Part shown: piece by piece, positions 1 through 8,734 of the stretch
Layout: each line of letters begins with the position of its first letter
Position numbering within the stretch: position 1 is the stretch's first letter
Assembly: GCA_023390415.1 (NCBI GenBank)
Contig: JAEWCW010000210.1
Coordinates: 1 to 10,128 of the forward strand
Reading direction: 5' to 3'
Source: Pseudomonadota bacterium
GTDB lineage: Bacteria > Pseudomonadota > Alphaproteobacteria > Sphingomonadales > Sphingomonadaceae
DNA length: 10,128 bases
The notes under the pieces: model-generated
Database searches by the model: none
What the model saw: only the letters and a program-made list of their open reading frames with translations
What the model was told of the DNA's origin: nothing
Translations under genes and position numbers: made by a program

Positions 1-20
1 GGGCAAAAGGAGTTGAGGTC

Positions 21-569
21 ATGGGTACGCAGACGAGGCCCGCAAACGGCGCGCTGACACTGCTTGAAATGAAAGAGTTCGGGAGCTTCCCGAAGGGCAC
101 GCAGCGCTACATCCGCCGCTCGCTCGACGTCGGTCTCGGCCGCCGCGACGCGCTGAAGCGCTGGTCGCGCGACGTCGGCGAGGCTGCCGGGATCCGCGCC
201 CAGGAGAAGATCTACCGCCGCCTCGAGCTGATCCGCGCCAACGTCCCCGACGATAGCGGCCTCGACGAGATGGAGCCGTTGATGGCGCCGCTCATCACGA
301 TGACCGCCTTCGATCTCGGCCAGGACAAGCTTCACGATTTCGCGTCCTACCGCTTCCTCTACGAGCGCCTGATCGGCGCGTCGGTGCGCCCGTGGCTGCC
401 CGCCGCCTTCTGCGCCGCTGCAGCGCTCCCGCACCTCCACCCGGACAAGCGCCGGGCCCTGCTCCAGTCGATCAGCGAAGCGGCGGCGACCGCGCCGGGC
501 TGGTCGAACCGGGAGCCGGTCTTCTTCCCTGAGTGGGTGGAAAAGGTCGATCTCACCGTCGCCGGCTGA
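21..569 (+). CDS. Hypothetical soluble protein, 182 aa
   Basis: I do not recognise this family. The start is well supported: AGGAG at 8-12 lies 8 nt before the ATG. The product is hydrophilic to amphipathic, with no signal peptide and no clear membrane segment, so it is probably cytoplasmic. The N-terminal half is strongly basic (an arginine-rich stretch around residues 25-50, containing RYIRRSLDVGLGRRDALKRW) and probably helical. The middle is acidic (around residues 75-85), and a moderately hydrophobic, alanine-rich helix lies around residues 125-138. The C-terminal region carries several Trp and Phe residues (WSNREPVFFPEWVEKVDL). No catalytic motif is evident. It ends 56 bp before the stop of the convergent Mur ligase gene, with a shared hairpin terminator between them. 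Coding is supported by frame length, start signal and terminator; function is unknown. Confidence 0.8.
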   Translation: MGTQTRPANGALTLLEMKEFGSFPKGTQRYIRRSLDVGLGRRDALKRWSRDVGEAAGIRAQEKIYRRLELIRANVPDDSGLDEMEPLMAPLITMTAFDLGQDKLHDFASYRFLYERLIGASVRPWLPAAFCAAAALPHLHPDKRRALLQSISEAAATAPGWSNREPVFFPEWVEKVDLTVAG

Positions 570-592
570 TCGCGGCGACCAGTATCGCGTGG

Positions 593-621
593 AAACGGCG
601 GGCCCTCGGGTCCGCCGTTTT
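593..621. terminator. Bidirectional hairpin terminator between convergent genes
   Basis: A 12-bp stem (593-604 with 609-620, one G-T pair, otherwise complementary) closes on a 4-nt CTCG loop. T residues follow the stem on the + strand (TTTT, 618-621), and the complementary strand ends its stem in TTT. It sits between the stop codons of the 182-residue protein and the Mur ligase, so it can serve both. Confidence 0.7.
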
Positions 622-625
622 CGAT

Positions 626-2023
626 TCAGAGCTTCGCCAGCAGCGCCCGGGCGAACTGGCTCAGCGTGTCGTCGCGGGCGCCCATGACGACCAGCCGGTC
701 GCCCGGCCGCGCCAGTTCGACGAGCCGCTCGCCAGCAGCCTCGCGGTCGCCGACATGCTCGGCCCGCTTCCCCGATTTGACGATGCCGAGGGCGATGTCG
801 CCGCTGCCGACGCTGCGGTCCGTCGTTCCGCCGAAATAAGCGGGATCGGAGAGGATCAGCACATCCTCATCGCCAAGCTCGTGGACGAACGTGTCGATCA
901 GCTCGCGGCCCATCGTCCGAAGCGGCCCGTAGCCATGCGGCTGGAAGAAGAGGAGAAGACGGCCCGGAAAGGCGTGGAGCGTCTGCAGGGTCGCGGCGAT
1001 CTTGTCCGGATTGTGCCCGAAATCGTCGATCACGGTGACGCCGTTGCCTTCACCGACAAGCTCGAAGCGACGGCTGAGCCCTGCAAATCCCGACAGGGCC
1101 TCGGCCGCCTCTTCAAGCGCGATGCCGGCAGCGGTCACCGCGCCGATCGCCGCAAGCGCATTGGCCGCATTGTGCCACCCCGGAACCTGGAGCCGGACCC
1201 GCGCCGAGCGGCCGCTCGAACGGTCGGCGACGTCGAAGGAGATGGCGAAGGGCTGCTCTTCGACATTCGAGCCGGCGAGCACCGCATCGGCGCCGTTCAG
1301 CGAATAGCCGACCAGCTTGTCCGCCGGCAGCGCCGCCGCGAGGAGGCGGGTCTCGTCGTCGTCGAGGTTCACCACCACCTTGTCGGCCTTCAGCGCGAAA
1401 TCGCCGAACAGGTGGCGGAGCTCGTCGAGCGACTTGTGATCGAGCGTGACATTGTTCAGCACCGCGACCTTCGGCCGATAGAGCGCGATCGAACCGTCGC
1501 TCTCGTCGACCTCGCTGACGAAGGCGTCGCCATGGCCGACCAGGGCGCTCGCGAAGGCGGTCTCGGCGCTCGCGAAATTCTTCATCACCGCGCCGTTCAT
1601 CACCGTCGGGTCGCGGCCCAGGGCGTGGAGGATCCAGCCGATCATCCCGGTGACGGTGGACTTGCCGCTGGTTCCCCCGACCGCGATCCCGAGCGGCGCC
1701 GCGTTGAACAGTTCCGCGAGCAGTTCGGGGCGAGTCACCCGAGGGGCGCCGAGCTCCCGAGCCTTGACGACGTCCGGCACCGTCTCCTCGATTGCGGCCG
1801 AAGTGACGAGGATCTGCTCCGAACGGGTGAGGCCGCTTCCGTCCTGGCGGAACAGGTCGATCCCGAGCCCGCGCAGGAAATCGAACTTGGCGCCAAGCCG
1901 GTCCTGGTCCAGCGCCCGGTCCGAGCCCGCGACGCGATTGCCCTGCGCCCGGACGATGCACGCCAGAGGAAGCATACCGCTGCCGCCGATGCCGCAGAAA
2001 AAATAGTCTTTGGAAGCTACCAT
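626..2023 (-). CDS. Divergent Mur ligase (MurC/Mpl-like)
   Basis: A 465-residue cytoplasmic ATP-dependent amide ligase of the Mur family. Domains in order: an N-terminal UDP-binding Rossmann segment with GIGGSGM (residues 11-17); an ATP-binding centre with P-loop GGTSGKST (116-123), EVDESD (171-176) and GWHNAANALAAIGA (282-295); and a C-terminal domain beginning SRRFELVG (317-324) with DDFGHNP (333-339) and QPHGYGPLRT (361-370). This order and the GIGGxGM, DESD and RRF motifs match MurC and Mpl rather than MurD, E or F. Two signatures differ from the usual MurC/Mpl forms (GTHGKTTT and DDYxHHP): His to Ser in the P-loop region and His to Asn at residue 338. It is not in a dcw division cluster, and it lies head-to-head with an L,D-carboxypeptidase gene. 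That context suggests a recycling ligase like Mpl (UDP-MurNAc plus tripeptide) rather than the main MurC (L-Ala addition). Substrate choice is inference. The ATG at 2023 has only a weak purine-rich site (AGGGCGG) upstream. Confidence 0.85.
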   Translation of the reverse strand: MVASKDYFFCGIGGSGMLPLACIVRAQGNRVAGSDRALDQDRLGAKFDFLRGLGIDLFRQDGSGLTRSEQILVTSAAIEETVPDVVKARELGAPRVTRPELLAELFNAAPLGIAVGGTSGKSTVTGMIGWILHALGRDPTVMNGAVMKNFASAETAFASALVGHGDAFVSEVDESDGSIALYRPKVAVLNNVTLDHKSLDELRHLFGDFALKADKVVVNLDDDETRLLAAALPADKLVGYSLNGADAVLAGSNVEEQPFAISFDVADRSSGRSARVRLQVPGWHNAANALAAIGAVTAAGIALEEAAEALSGFAGLSRRFELVGEGNGVTVIDDFGHNPDKIAATLQTLHAFPGRLLLFFQPHGYGPLRTMGRELIDTFVHELGDEDVLILSDPAYFGGTTDRSVGSGDIALGIVKSGKRAEHVGDREAAGERLVELARPGDRLVVMGARDDTLSQFARALLAKL

Positions 2024-2069
2024 CGCGCCGCCCTATTGCACGTGCGGCACCAATTCAAACGGAGAGCGC
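2024..2069. promoter_or_regulatory. Divergent intergenic gap, Mur ligase / ldcA
   Basis: Only 46 bp separate the two opposed start codons. GGAGA (2061-2065) is the ribosome-binding site of the + strand gene. The rest is too short for two independent full promoters, so promoter elements must overlap each other or extend into the coding starts. I see no convincing -35/-10 pair; the role is inferred from gene layout. Confidence 0.35.
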
Positions 2070-2882
2070 ATGCGGATCGCGGTGGTAGCGCCGAGCACGC
2101 CGATCGGGCCGGAGCTGGCGGAGAAAGCGGCTGCGCTCGCGGCCCGGGTCGCGCCCGAGGTCGAGCTCATTTTCCATCCGCAATGCTTTTTGAGGCACAA
2201 TCATTTCGCCGGCACCGACCGCGAGCGTGCGGAAGCCTTCGTCAACACGGCCAACGATCCGTCGCTGGACGCGATCTGGTTCGCCCGCGGCGGCTACGGC
2301 TCGTGCCGGATCGCCGAAGAGGTGCTCGCCGCGCTCGGCCCGGCGGCGCGCGACAAGACCTATCTCGGCTATAGCGACGCCGGCTATCTGCTCGCCGGCC
2401 TCTATTGCGCCGGGATCGGGACGGTCGCGCACGGCCCGATGGTCCGGGACGTCGGGATTGCGGGCGGCGACGCCGCTGCGGAGCGGGCGCTGGCCTGGCT
2501 GGTGCGACGCGATTCCTCGGCGCTGGAGCACGGTCTGGGCGGGCCGAGCGCAGCGTTCAACATCACCGTCTTCGCGCACATGATCGGGACCCCGCTGCAG
2601 CCCGACCTCGCCGGTCACGAGTTGCTGCTGGAGGACGTCTCCGAGCATCTCTACCGGACCGACCGCGCGATGTTCCACATCACGTCGAACGCCAATGTCC
2701 GCCAGGCCGCCGGGATCCGGCTCGGCCGCTGCAGCGACGTCCCGGCGAACGACCCCGATTTCGGCGAGTCCGAAGAGGAGATCGTGCGCTTCTGGTGCGC
2801 GCGCTCGGGCATTCCCTATCTGGGCCGCGCCGATATCGGCCACGATCCGGACAACAAGGTCGTCCCTTTCGGCGCGCGCTGA
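2070..2882 (+). CDS. ldcA: L,D-carboxypeptidase, S66 family (LdcA-like)
   Basis: A 270-residue serine peptidase that releases the terminal D-Ala from cell-wall tetrapeptides during murein recycling, normally in the cytoplasm. The N-terminus RIAVVAPSTPIGP is typical of the family, followed by ARGGYGSCR (72-80) and GYSDAG (100-105), where Ser102 fits the nucleophile. Glu188 in LLLEDVSEHLYR and His258 in ADIGHDPDN fit the other two triad residues, so all three are present and in order. FNITVFAHMIGTPLQPDLAG (163-182) is the usual central signature. The ATG at 2070 is chosen because GGAGA lies just upstream and the protein then starts as family members do; an in-frame ATG at 2010 would lie inside the opposed Mur ligase start and adds 20 unrelated residues. 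At 270 residues it is somewhat shorter than typical members (about 300). Its divergent partner is a MurC/Mpl-like ligase, supporting a recycling role. Confidence 0.9.
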   Translation: MRIAVVAPSTPIGPELAEKAAALAARVAPEVELIFHPQCFLRHNHFAGTDRERAEAFVNTANDPSLDAIWFARGGYGSCRIAEEVLAALGPAARDKTYLGYSDAGYLLAGLYCAGIGTVAHGPMVRDVGIAGGDAAAERALAWLVRRDSSALEHGLGGPSAAFNITVFAHMIGTPLQPDLAGHELLLEDVSEHLYRTDRAMFHITSNANVRQAAGIRLGRCSDVPANDPDFGESEEEIVRFWCARSGIPYLGRADIGHDPDNKVVPFGAR

Positions 2883-2888
2883 ACGCGG

Positions 2889-2923
2889 AAAAGAGGCGAC
2901 GGCCAGGGGGAGCCGTCGCCTCT
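2889..2923 (-). terminator. Hairpin terminator after the UrcA-family gene
   Basis: A perfect 12-bp GC-rich stem (2892-2903 with 2912-2923) closes on an 8-nt loop. Read on the minus strand it runs into TTTTCC, so it fits a rho-independent terminator for the minus-strand gene ending at 2949. On the + strand it follows the ldcA stop by 9 bp but lacks a T run, so termination in that direction would be weaker. Confidence 0.7.
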
Positions 2924-2948
2924 AGGGTCCGCGCGTGCGGATGGGCTG

Positions 2949-3260
2949 TCAGTTCGCGCGAACCACGCTGGAGCCGGCAATCTGTTGGCGCGCCTGCGAG
3001 GTGACGTCGGCGCGGCAGGCGTTGACGCCGGCGGCGATGTCGAGCTCGACGGTCAGCGCGGTTCCGCAGATCATTCGGGCGGCGTTGGCGATCCTGGCCT
3101 CGAGCACGGCGCGGCCGCGCGCCGAAGCGAGGTTGAGATCGTCATAGGCGATCGAACGCGCCGCCGGCGAGGCGAAGGCCGGGCTGACGGTGGCGGCGGT
3201 GGAGCCGACGGCGACGGCAATGGCCGCGACGGCGAAGAGGAACGGGCGAGGTGACATCAT
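2949..3260 (-). CDS. UrcA family exported protein, 103 aa
   Basis: A small secreted protein matching the UrcA family (common in sphingomonads and caulobacters, function not established). Residues 1-30 form a signal peptide with a long Ala/Val hydrophobic core and a likely cleavage at AFA|SP. The mature part opens with SIAYDDLNLASARGRAVLEA and continues RIANAARMICG, the characteristic family pattern; it has two cysteines (65 and 82) that could pair in the periplasm. The frame stays open far upstream, but an AGGAG site lies 5 nt before the ATG at 3260 (8 nt before a second ATG at 3257) and the signal peptide begins here. Either ATG is possible. It stands alone, with its own terminator downstream (2889-2923). 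Confidence 0.85.
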   Translation of the reverse strand: MMSPRPFLFAVAAIAVAVGSTAATVSPAFASPAARSIAYDDLNLASARGRAVLEARIANAARMICGTALTVELDIAAGVNACRADVTSQARQQIAGSSVVRAN

Positions 3261-3501
3261 TCTTTCTCCTGCACTTTCGGGCCGGGGACGGCCTTCGGGG
3301 GTTGTCGCGGCGGGCTCGTCCCCTCCGCTGACCCCTTTGTGCAGGCGTTCCGCGCCCGCGGCGCGGCCGCTTCGACCGCCGTGCAGATCGTTTCGGCGAA
3401 CGTGCGCGCGGTTCGACGAAGCGCGTCCGCGGCCCGACCAACGGTGGGACGCAGCCCGCCGCCCTTCGTTCATCAGGCTGGCGAATCGAGGAGCGAAGAC
3501 G
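3261..3501. other. Intergenic region between divergent small genes
   Basis: A GC-rich 241-bp stretch between the starts of the UrcA-family gene and the 52-residue protein. Frames that cross it look like composition-driven open frames: they lack a start signal and recognisable protein features. It must hold the promoter of the UrcA gene, which I could not identify, and a candidate EcfG-type promoter facing right (3446-3470). If the 52-residue gene is not real, the gap extends to 3669. Confidence 0.5.
3446..3470 (+). promoter_or_regulatory. Candidate EcfG (general stress) promoter
   Basis: GGGAC (3446-3450), a 16-nt spacer, then CGTT (3467-3470). The alphaproteobacterial EcfG consensus is GGAAC-N16/17-CGTT, so this has one mismatch in the -35. 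Transcription would begin near 3477, leaving a leader of about 25 nt that contains the GAGGAG ribosome-binding site of the 52-residue gene. The arrangement is right, but a short degenerate motif in GC-rich DNA can arise by chance. Confidence 0.3.
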
Positions 3502-3660
3502 ATGCGCGAGACCAGCGGCACCGAAGGCAAGAACAACAACCGCAACCCCACCCTGCGCGAGGCCGAGCGCGCCAAGGGGGTCAGCGGCGAGGCCGTCCAC
3601 GGCGAGAAGCTGCAGCACAGCGGCGGCCAGCGGAAGTCGGTGGCGAAAAGCTCCCCCTGA
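3502..3660 (+). CDS. Small hydrophilic protein, 52 aa
   Basis: Not a family I recognise. The start has an excellent ribosome-binding site: GAGGAG (3488-3493), 8 nt before the ATG. The product begins MRETSGTEGKNNNRNP, has ten Lys/Arg and six Glu, no Asp, Cys, Trp, Phe or Tyr, and is rich in Gly, Ser and Asn, so it is basic and probably disordered. No signal peptide or membrane segment is present. It stops 9 bp before the convergent ppdK stop. A candidate stress promoter upstream suggests, by inference only, a stress-induced small protein. The alternative is that this is an open frame by chance; the strong start signal and promoter placement argue against that. Confidence 0.55.
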   Translation: MRETSGTEGKNNNRNPTLREAERAKGVSGEAVHGEKLQHSGGQRKSVAKSSP

Positions 3661-3669
3661 TCGGGGCGC

Positions 3670-6333
<2,664 letters not shown>

Positions 6334-6346
6334 GGACGGCGACCCT

Positions 6347-6366
6347 GCGAAAGGTCACAAAAGGTC
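6347..6366. repeat. Tandem 10-bp repeat upstream of ppdK
   Basis: Two adjacent 10-bp units (GCGAAAGGTC and ACAAAAGGTC on the + strand) match at 8 of 10 positions and are spaced one helical turn apart. They lie in the 55-bp gap between the glyS stop and the ppdK start, 14 bp upstream of the GTG. They could be a regulator-binding site, but two short copies may be coincidence. Confidence 0.3.
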
Positions 6367-6388
6367 GCACTGACGTCGGTGTTTTGCA

Positions 6389-8734
6389 TTAGCCCTCGAT
6401 CTTCGAGAAGTCGGCGACCCGGTGGACGGCGTCGCGCATCCGGGCGAGCAGATCGAGCCGGGCGGCGCGCTTGGCCGGATCGGGATCGTTGACCGTGACC
6501 TTGTCAAAGAAGGCGTCGACCGGCGCGCGAAGGCTCGCCAGAGCCGCCATCGCCCCCTCGAAATCCTCCGCCTCGACGGCAGCGGCCGCACGAGGCTCGG
6601 CCGAATCGAGAGCGGCGATCAGCGCAGCTTCCTCCTTTTCGGGCGTGTAGGAAAGCGTTTTGTTCTGGTCTTGTTCCGTACCCATCATGCCAGCGGAGGC
6701 TGGCATCTCAGCGAAGTTATCCGCGGCGCTCGTGGACGGCTCCCCTCCATCCGCGCCGGCGTCATCTGGTCCCGAGATCCCAGCATTCGCTGGGATGACG
6801 GACTGGGACCAGCCCTCCTTCTTGAGGATGTTGGCGGCGCGCTTGTAGCCGGCGAGAAGATCGGCGCCCTCGGGCGTCTCGACGAACGACTGCAGCGCCT
6901 TCACCCGGGCGAGCAGCCGGACGAGATCGTCCTCTCCGCCGAGGGCGAAAACCGCATCGATCAGATCGTGCCGGACACCCGCCTCGCGCTGCTGGACCTT
7001 CAGGCGATCGGCCAGGAAATCGGGCACGGTCGTGAACGTCGCTCTTCCGGCGGCAGTGTGGGCGTCAAACGCGTCATCCGCCATGTGGGGGCTGACGCGA
7101 AGATCGGTGATGGTGCAAAGCGTTCGGTTGATCGCTTCCCAAAGGCTGATCCGCAGGCCGTTCCGCGTGATCAGCTCAAGCAGGCCCAAGGCGGCGCGCC
7201 GAAGGGCGAAAGGATCCTTCGAGCCCGTGGGAGGCATGTCGGCGAAGAAGAAGTTGACCAGGGTGTCGAGCTTGTCGGCAATGCTGACCGCAACCGTCAC
7301 CGGCGCGGTCGGGACGTCATCGCCCTGCCCGATCGGCTTGTAATGGTCGCGGACCGCGTCGGCGACTTCGTCGGGCTCGCCCTGGGCGCGGGCAAGGTGG
7401 CCGCCGACGATGCCCTGGAGCTCGGGGAACTCGCCGACCAGGCCGGTGACCAGATCGGCCTTGGCGAGGCGCGCGGCGCGTTCGGCGAGATCGGCCAAGG
7501 CCGTCATCCCGGCGGAGGCCGGGATCTCGGGGGGGTTATGCTCGGCCGCATGGGGAGGGCGCCCTGGAGCGGTGGCGGAGACTTCTTGTCCTGAGATCCC
7601 AGCCTTCGCTGGGATGACGGGACCGCCAACGATCTCCCGTTCCACCAGCCATCGGGCCAGCTTCGCCACGCGGTCCACCTTGTCCGCGACGGTGCCGAGC
7701 TTTTCGTGGAAGACGATGTCGGAGAGCTTCTTCGCCTGCTCTTCGAGCGGGATCTTGAGGTCGTGCTCCCAGAAGAATTTCGCGTCGGAGAGGCGGGCGG
7801 CGAGGACCTTTTCGTTACCGGCGACGATCGCGGCGCCGCTGTCGCGTGCCTCGATATTCGCGACGCAGACGAAGTTCGGGGCGAGCGCGCCCTGCGCGTC
7901 GGTGAGCGCGAAATATTTCTGGTTGGTGCGCATGGTGAGCTGGATCACCTCGCGCGGGACTTCGAGGAAGGCGGGGTCGAACCTGCCGAGCAGCGGCACC
8001 GGCCATTCGGTCAGCCCGGCATTTTCGATCAGGAGCCCCTCGTCCTCCACCAGCTCGAGCCCAGCTTCGCGAGCCGCCGCTGCGGCGCCGTCGGCGATGA
8101 TGCGGCGGCGCTCGGCGGGATCGAGGATGACGTGGCAGGCGCGCAGCTTCTCGGCATAATCGTTGGCCGAGCCGATGGTGATGATCCCGGGATGGTGGAA
8201 GCGGTGGCCGACGGTCGCCGCGCCCGAGCGGATTCCGGCGATCTCGAACTCGACGATCTCCTCGCCCAGCAAAGCGACGATGCCCTGCAGGGGGCGCACC
8301 CAGCGCATGTCGCCCGAGCCCCAGCGCATCGACTTGGGCCAGGGAAAGGCGCGGACGATGGCGGGGATCGCCTCGGCAAGCACCGAGGCGGTCGAGCGCC
8401 CGGGCCTGTCGACGATGGCGAAGTACGTGCCGTCGCGCTCGACAAGCTGGTCCTGGCTGAGGCCGGTCTTGCGCAGGAACCCTTCGAGCGCCTGGGGCGG
8501 CGCCGAGGTGCGCGGCCCCTTGGTCTCCTCGCGCACCGCTTCGGTCTCGGCCGGAAGGCCGCGCGCGATCAGCGCCAGCCGGCGCGGAGTCGCGTAGGTC
8601 TCTATCGCCTCTGCGGCGAGCCCGGCCTTCTGAAGCTCGGCCTCAAGAAGCGCGGCCAAGTCCTTGCAAGCCTTGGCCTGCATCCGGGCGGGAATTTCCT
8701 CGGAGAGGAGCTCGAGCAGGAAATCCGCGCTCAT
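6389..8734 (-). CDS. glyS: Glycine--tRNA ligase beta subunit with two in-frame repeat inserts
   Basis: The beta subunit of the alpha2beta2 bacterial glycyl-tRNA synthetase, which binds tRNA(Gly) and works with GlyQ. The N-terminus DFLLELLSEEIPARMQ (4-19) is canonical, as are KSMRWGSGDMRWVRP (134-148), TMRTNQKYFAL (267-277) and FHEKLGTVADKVDR (342-355), which opens the HD-like domain, then KADLVTGLVGEFPELQG (425-441), DPFALRRAALGLLELI (507-522) and the C-terminal RAPVDAFFDKVTV (736-748). The ATG at 8734 is chosen because it overlaps the glyQ stop as ATGA; a GTG at 8743 would add only three residues. The protein has 781 residues against about 690-700 usually. The excess is two 40-residue inserts at about 372-412 and 645-685, encoded by two 120-bp palindromic elements. 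All conserved blocks are present on both sides and the frame is kept, so the gene is probably functional. Confidence 0.96.
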   Translation of the reverse strand: MSADFLLELLSEEIPARMQAKACKDLAALLEAELQKAGLAAEAIETYATPRRLALIARGLPAETEAVREETKGPRTSAPPQALEGFLRKTGLSQDQLVERDGTYFAIVDRPGRSTASVLAEAIPAIVRAFPWPKSMRWGSGDMRWVRPLQGIVALLGEEIVEFEIAGIRSGAATVGHRFHHPGIITIGSANDYAEKLRACHVILDPAERRRIIADGAAAAAREAGLELVEDEGLLIENAGLTEWPVPLLGRFDPAFLEVPREVIQLTMRTNQKYFALTDAQGALAPNFVCVANIEARDSGAAIVAGNEKVLAARLSDAKFFWEHDLKIPLEEQAKKLSDIVFHEKLGTVADKVDRVAKLARWLVEREIVGGPVIPAKAGISGQEVSATAPGRPPHAAEHNPPEIPASAGMTALADLAERAARLAKADLVTGLVGEFPELQGIVGGHLARAQGEPDEVADAVRDHYKPIGQGDDVPTAPVTVAVSIADKLDTLVNFFFADMPPTGSKDPFALRRAALGLLELITRNGLRISLWEAINRTLCTITDLRVSPHMADDAFDAHTAAGRATFTTVPDFLADRLKVQQREAGVRHDLIDAVFALGGEDDLVRLLARVKALQSFVETPEGADLLAGYKRAANILKKEGWSQSVIPANAGISGPDDAGADGGEPSTSAADNFAEMPASAGMMGTEQDQNKTLSYTPEKEEAALIAALDSAEPRAAAAVEAEDFEGAMAALASLRAPVDAFFDKVTVNDPDPAKRAARLDLLARMRDAVHRVADFSKIEG
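6682..6801. repeat. 120-bp palindromic (REPIN-like) element 1 inside glyS
   Basis: Two 28-bp half-units in inverted orientation (6682-6709 and 6774-6801; 23 of 28 positions agree after reverse-complementing) flank a 64-bp centre. Each forms an 8-bp perfect stem with a 4-nt loop: ATGCCAGC/GCTGGCAT (6687-6706) and ATCCCAGC/GCTGGGAT (6777-6796). It encodes GlyS residues 645-685 (SVIPANAGIS ... EMPASAGMMG), between the conserved RAANILKKEG segment and the C-terminal domain. Length is a multiple of three. No clear target-site duplication is visible at its edges. Confidence 0.9.
7501..7620. repeat. 120-bp palindromic (REPIN-like) element 2 inside glyS
   Basis: The same architecture and exact length as the element at 6682: half-units 7501-7528 and 7593-7620 (25 of 28 agree after reverse-complementing) around a 64-bp centre. 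The stems are ATCCCGGC/GCCGGGAT and ATCCCAGC/GCTGGGAT. Against the other copy, the left half-units match at 23/28, the centres at about 36/64 without gaps, and the right half-units at 27/28. It encodes GlyS residues 372-412 (PVIPAKAGIS ... EIPASAGMTA) in the HD-like domain, in the same codon phase as element 1. No clear target-site duplication is seen. Confidence 0.92.

Noticed and set aside
533..2374. 613-codon + strand open frame covering the Mur ligase
   Set aside because: It lies antisense to a clear Mur ligase and runs into ldcA in another frame. Its Arg/Ala/Asp-rich translation has no family motifs; long antisense frames are expected in GC-rich genes.
3277..3310. Possible terminator or attenuator in the GC-rich UrcA leader (GGCC...GGCC)
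   Set aside because: The stem is only 4 bp with no T run, which is not distinguishable from chance at this base composition.
6682..7620. CRISPR array or ordinary transposon for the glyS repeats
   Set aside because: There are only two copies, 699 bp apart, each internally inverted, with no regular spacers. No transposase frame or clear target duplication is present, so a REPIN/MITE-like element fits better.
6389..8734. glyS as a pseudogene or frameshifted gene because of its extra length
   Set aside because: Both inserts are multiples of three with no stop, and all conserved GlyS blocks flank them in one frame.
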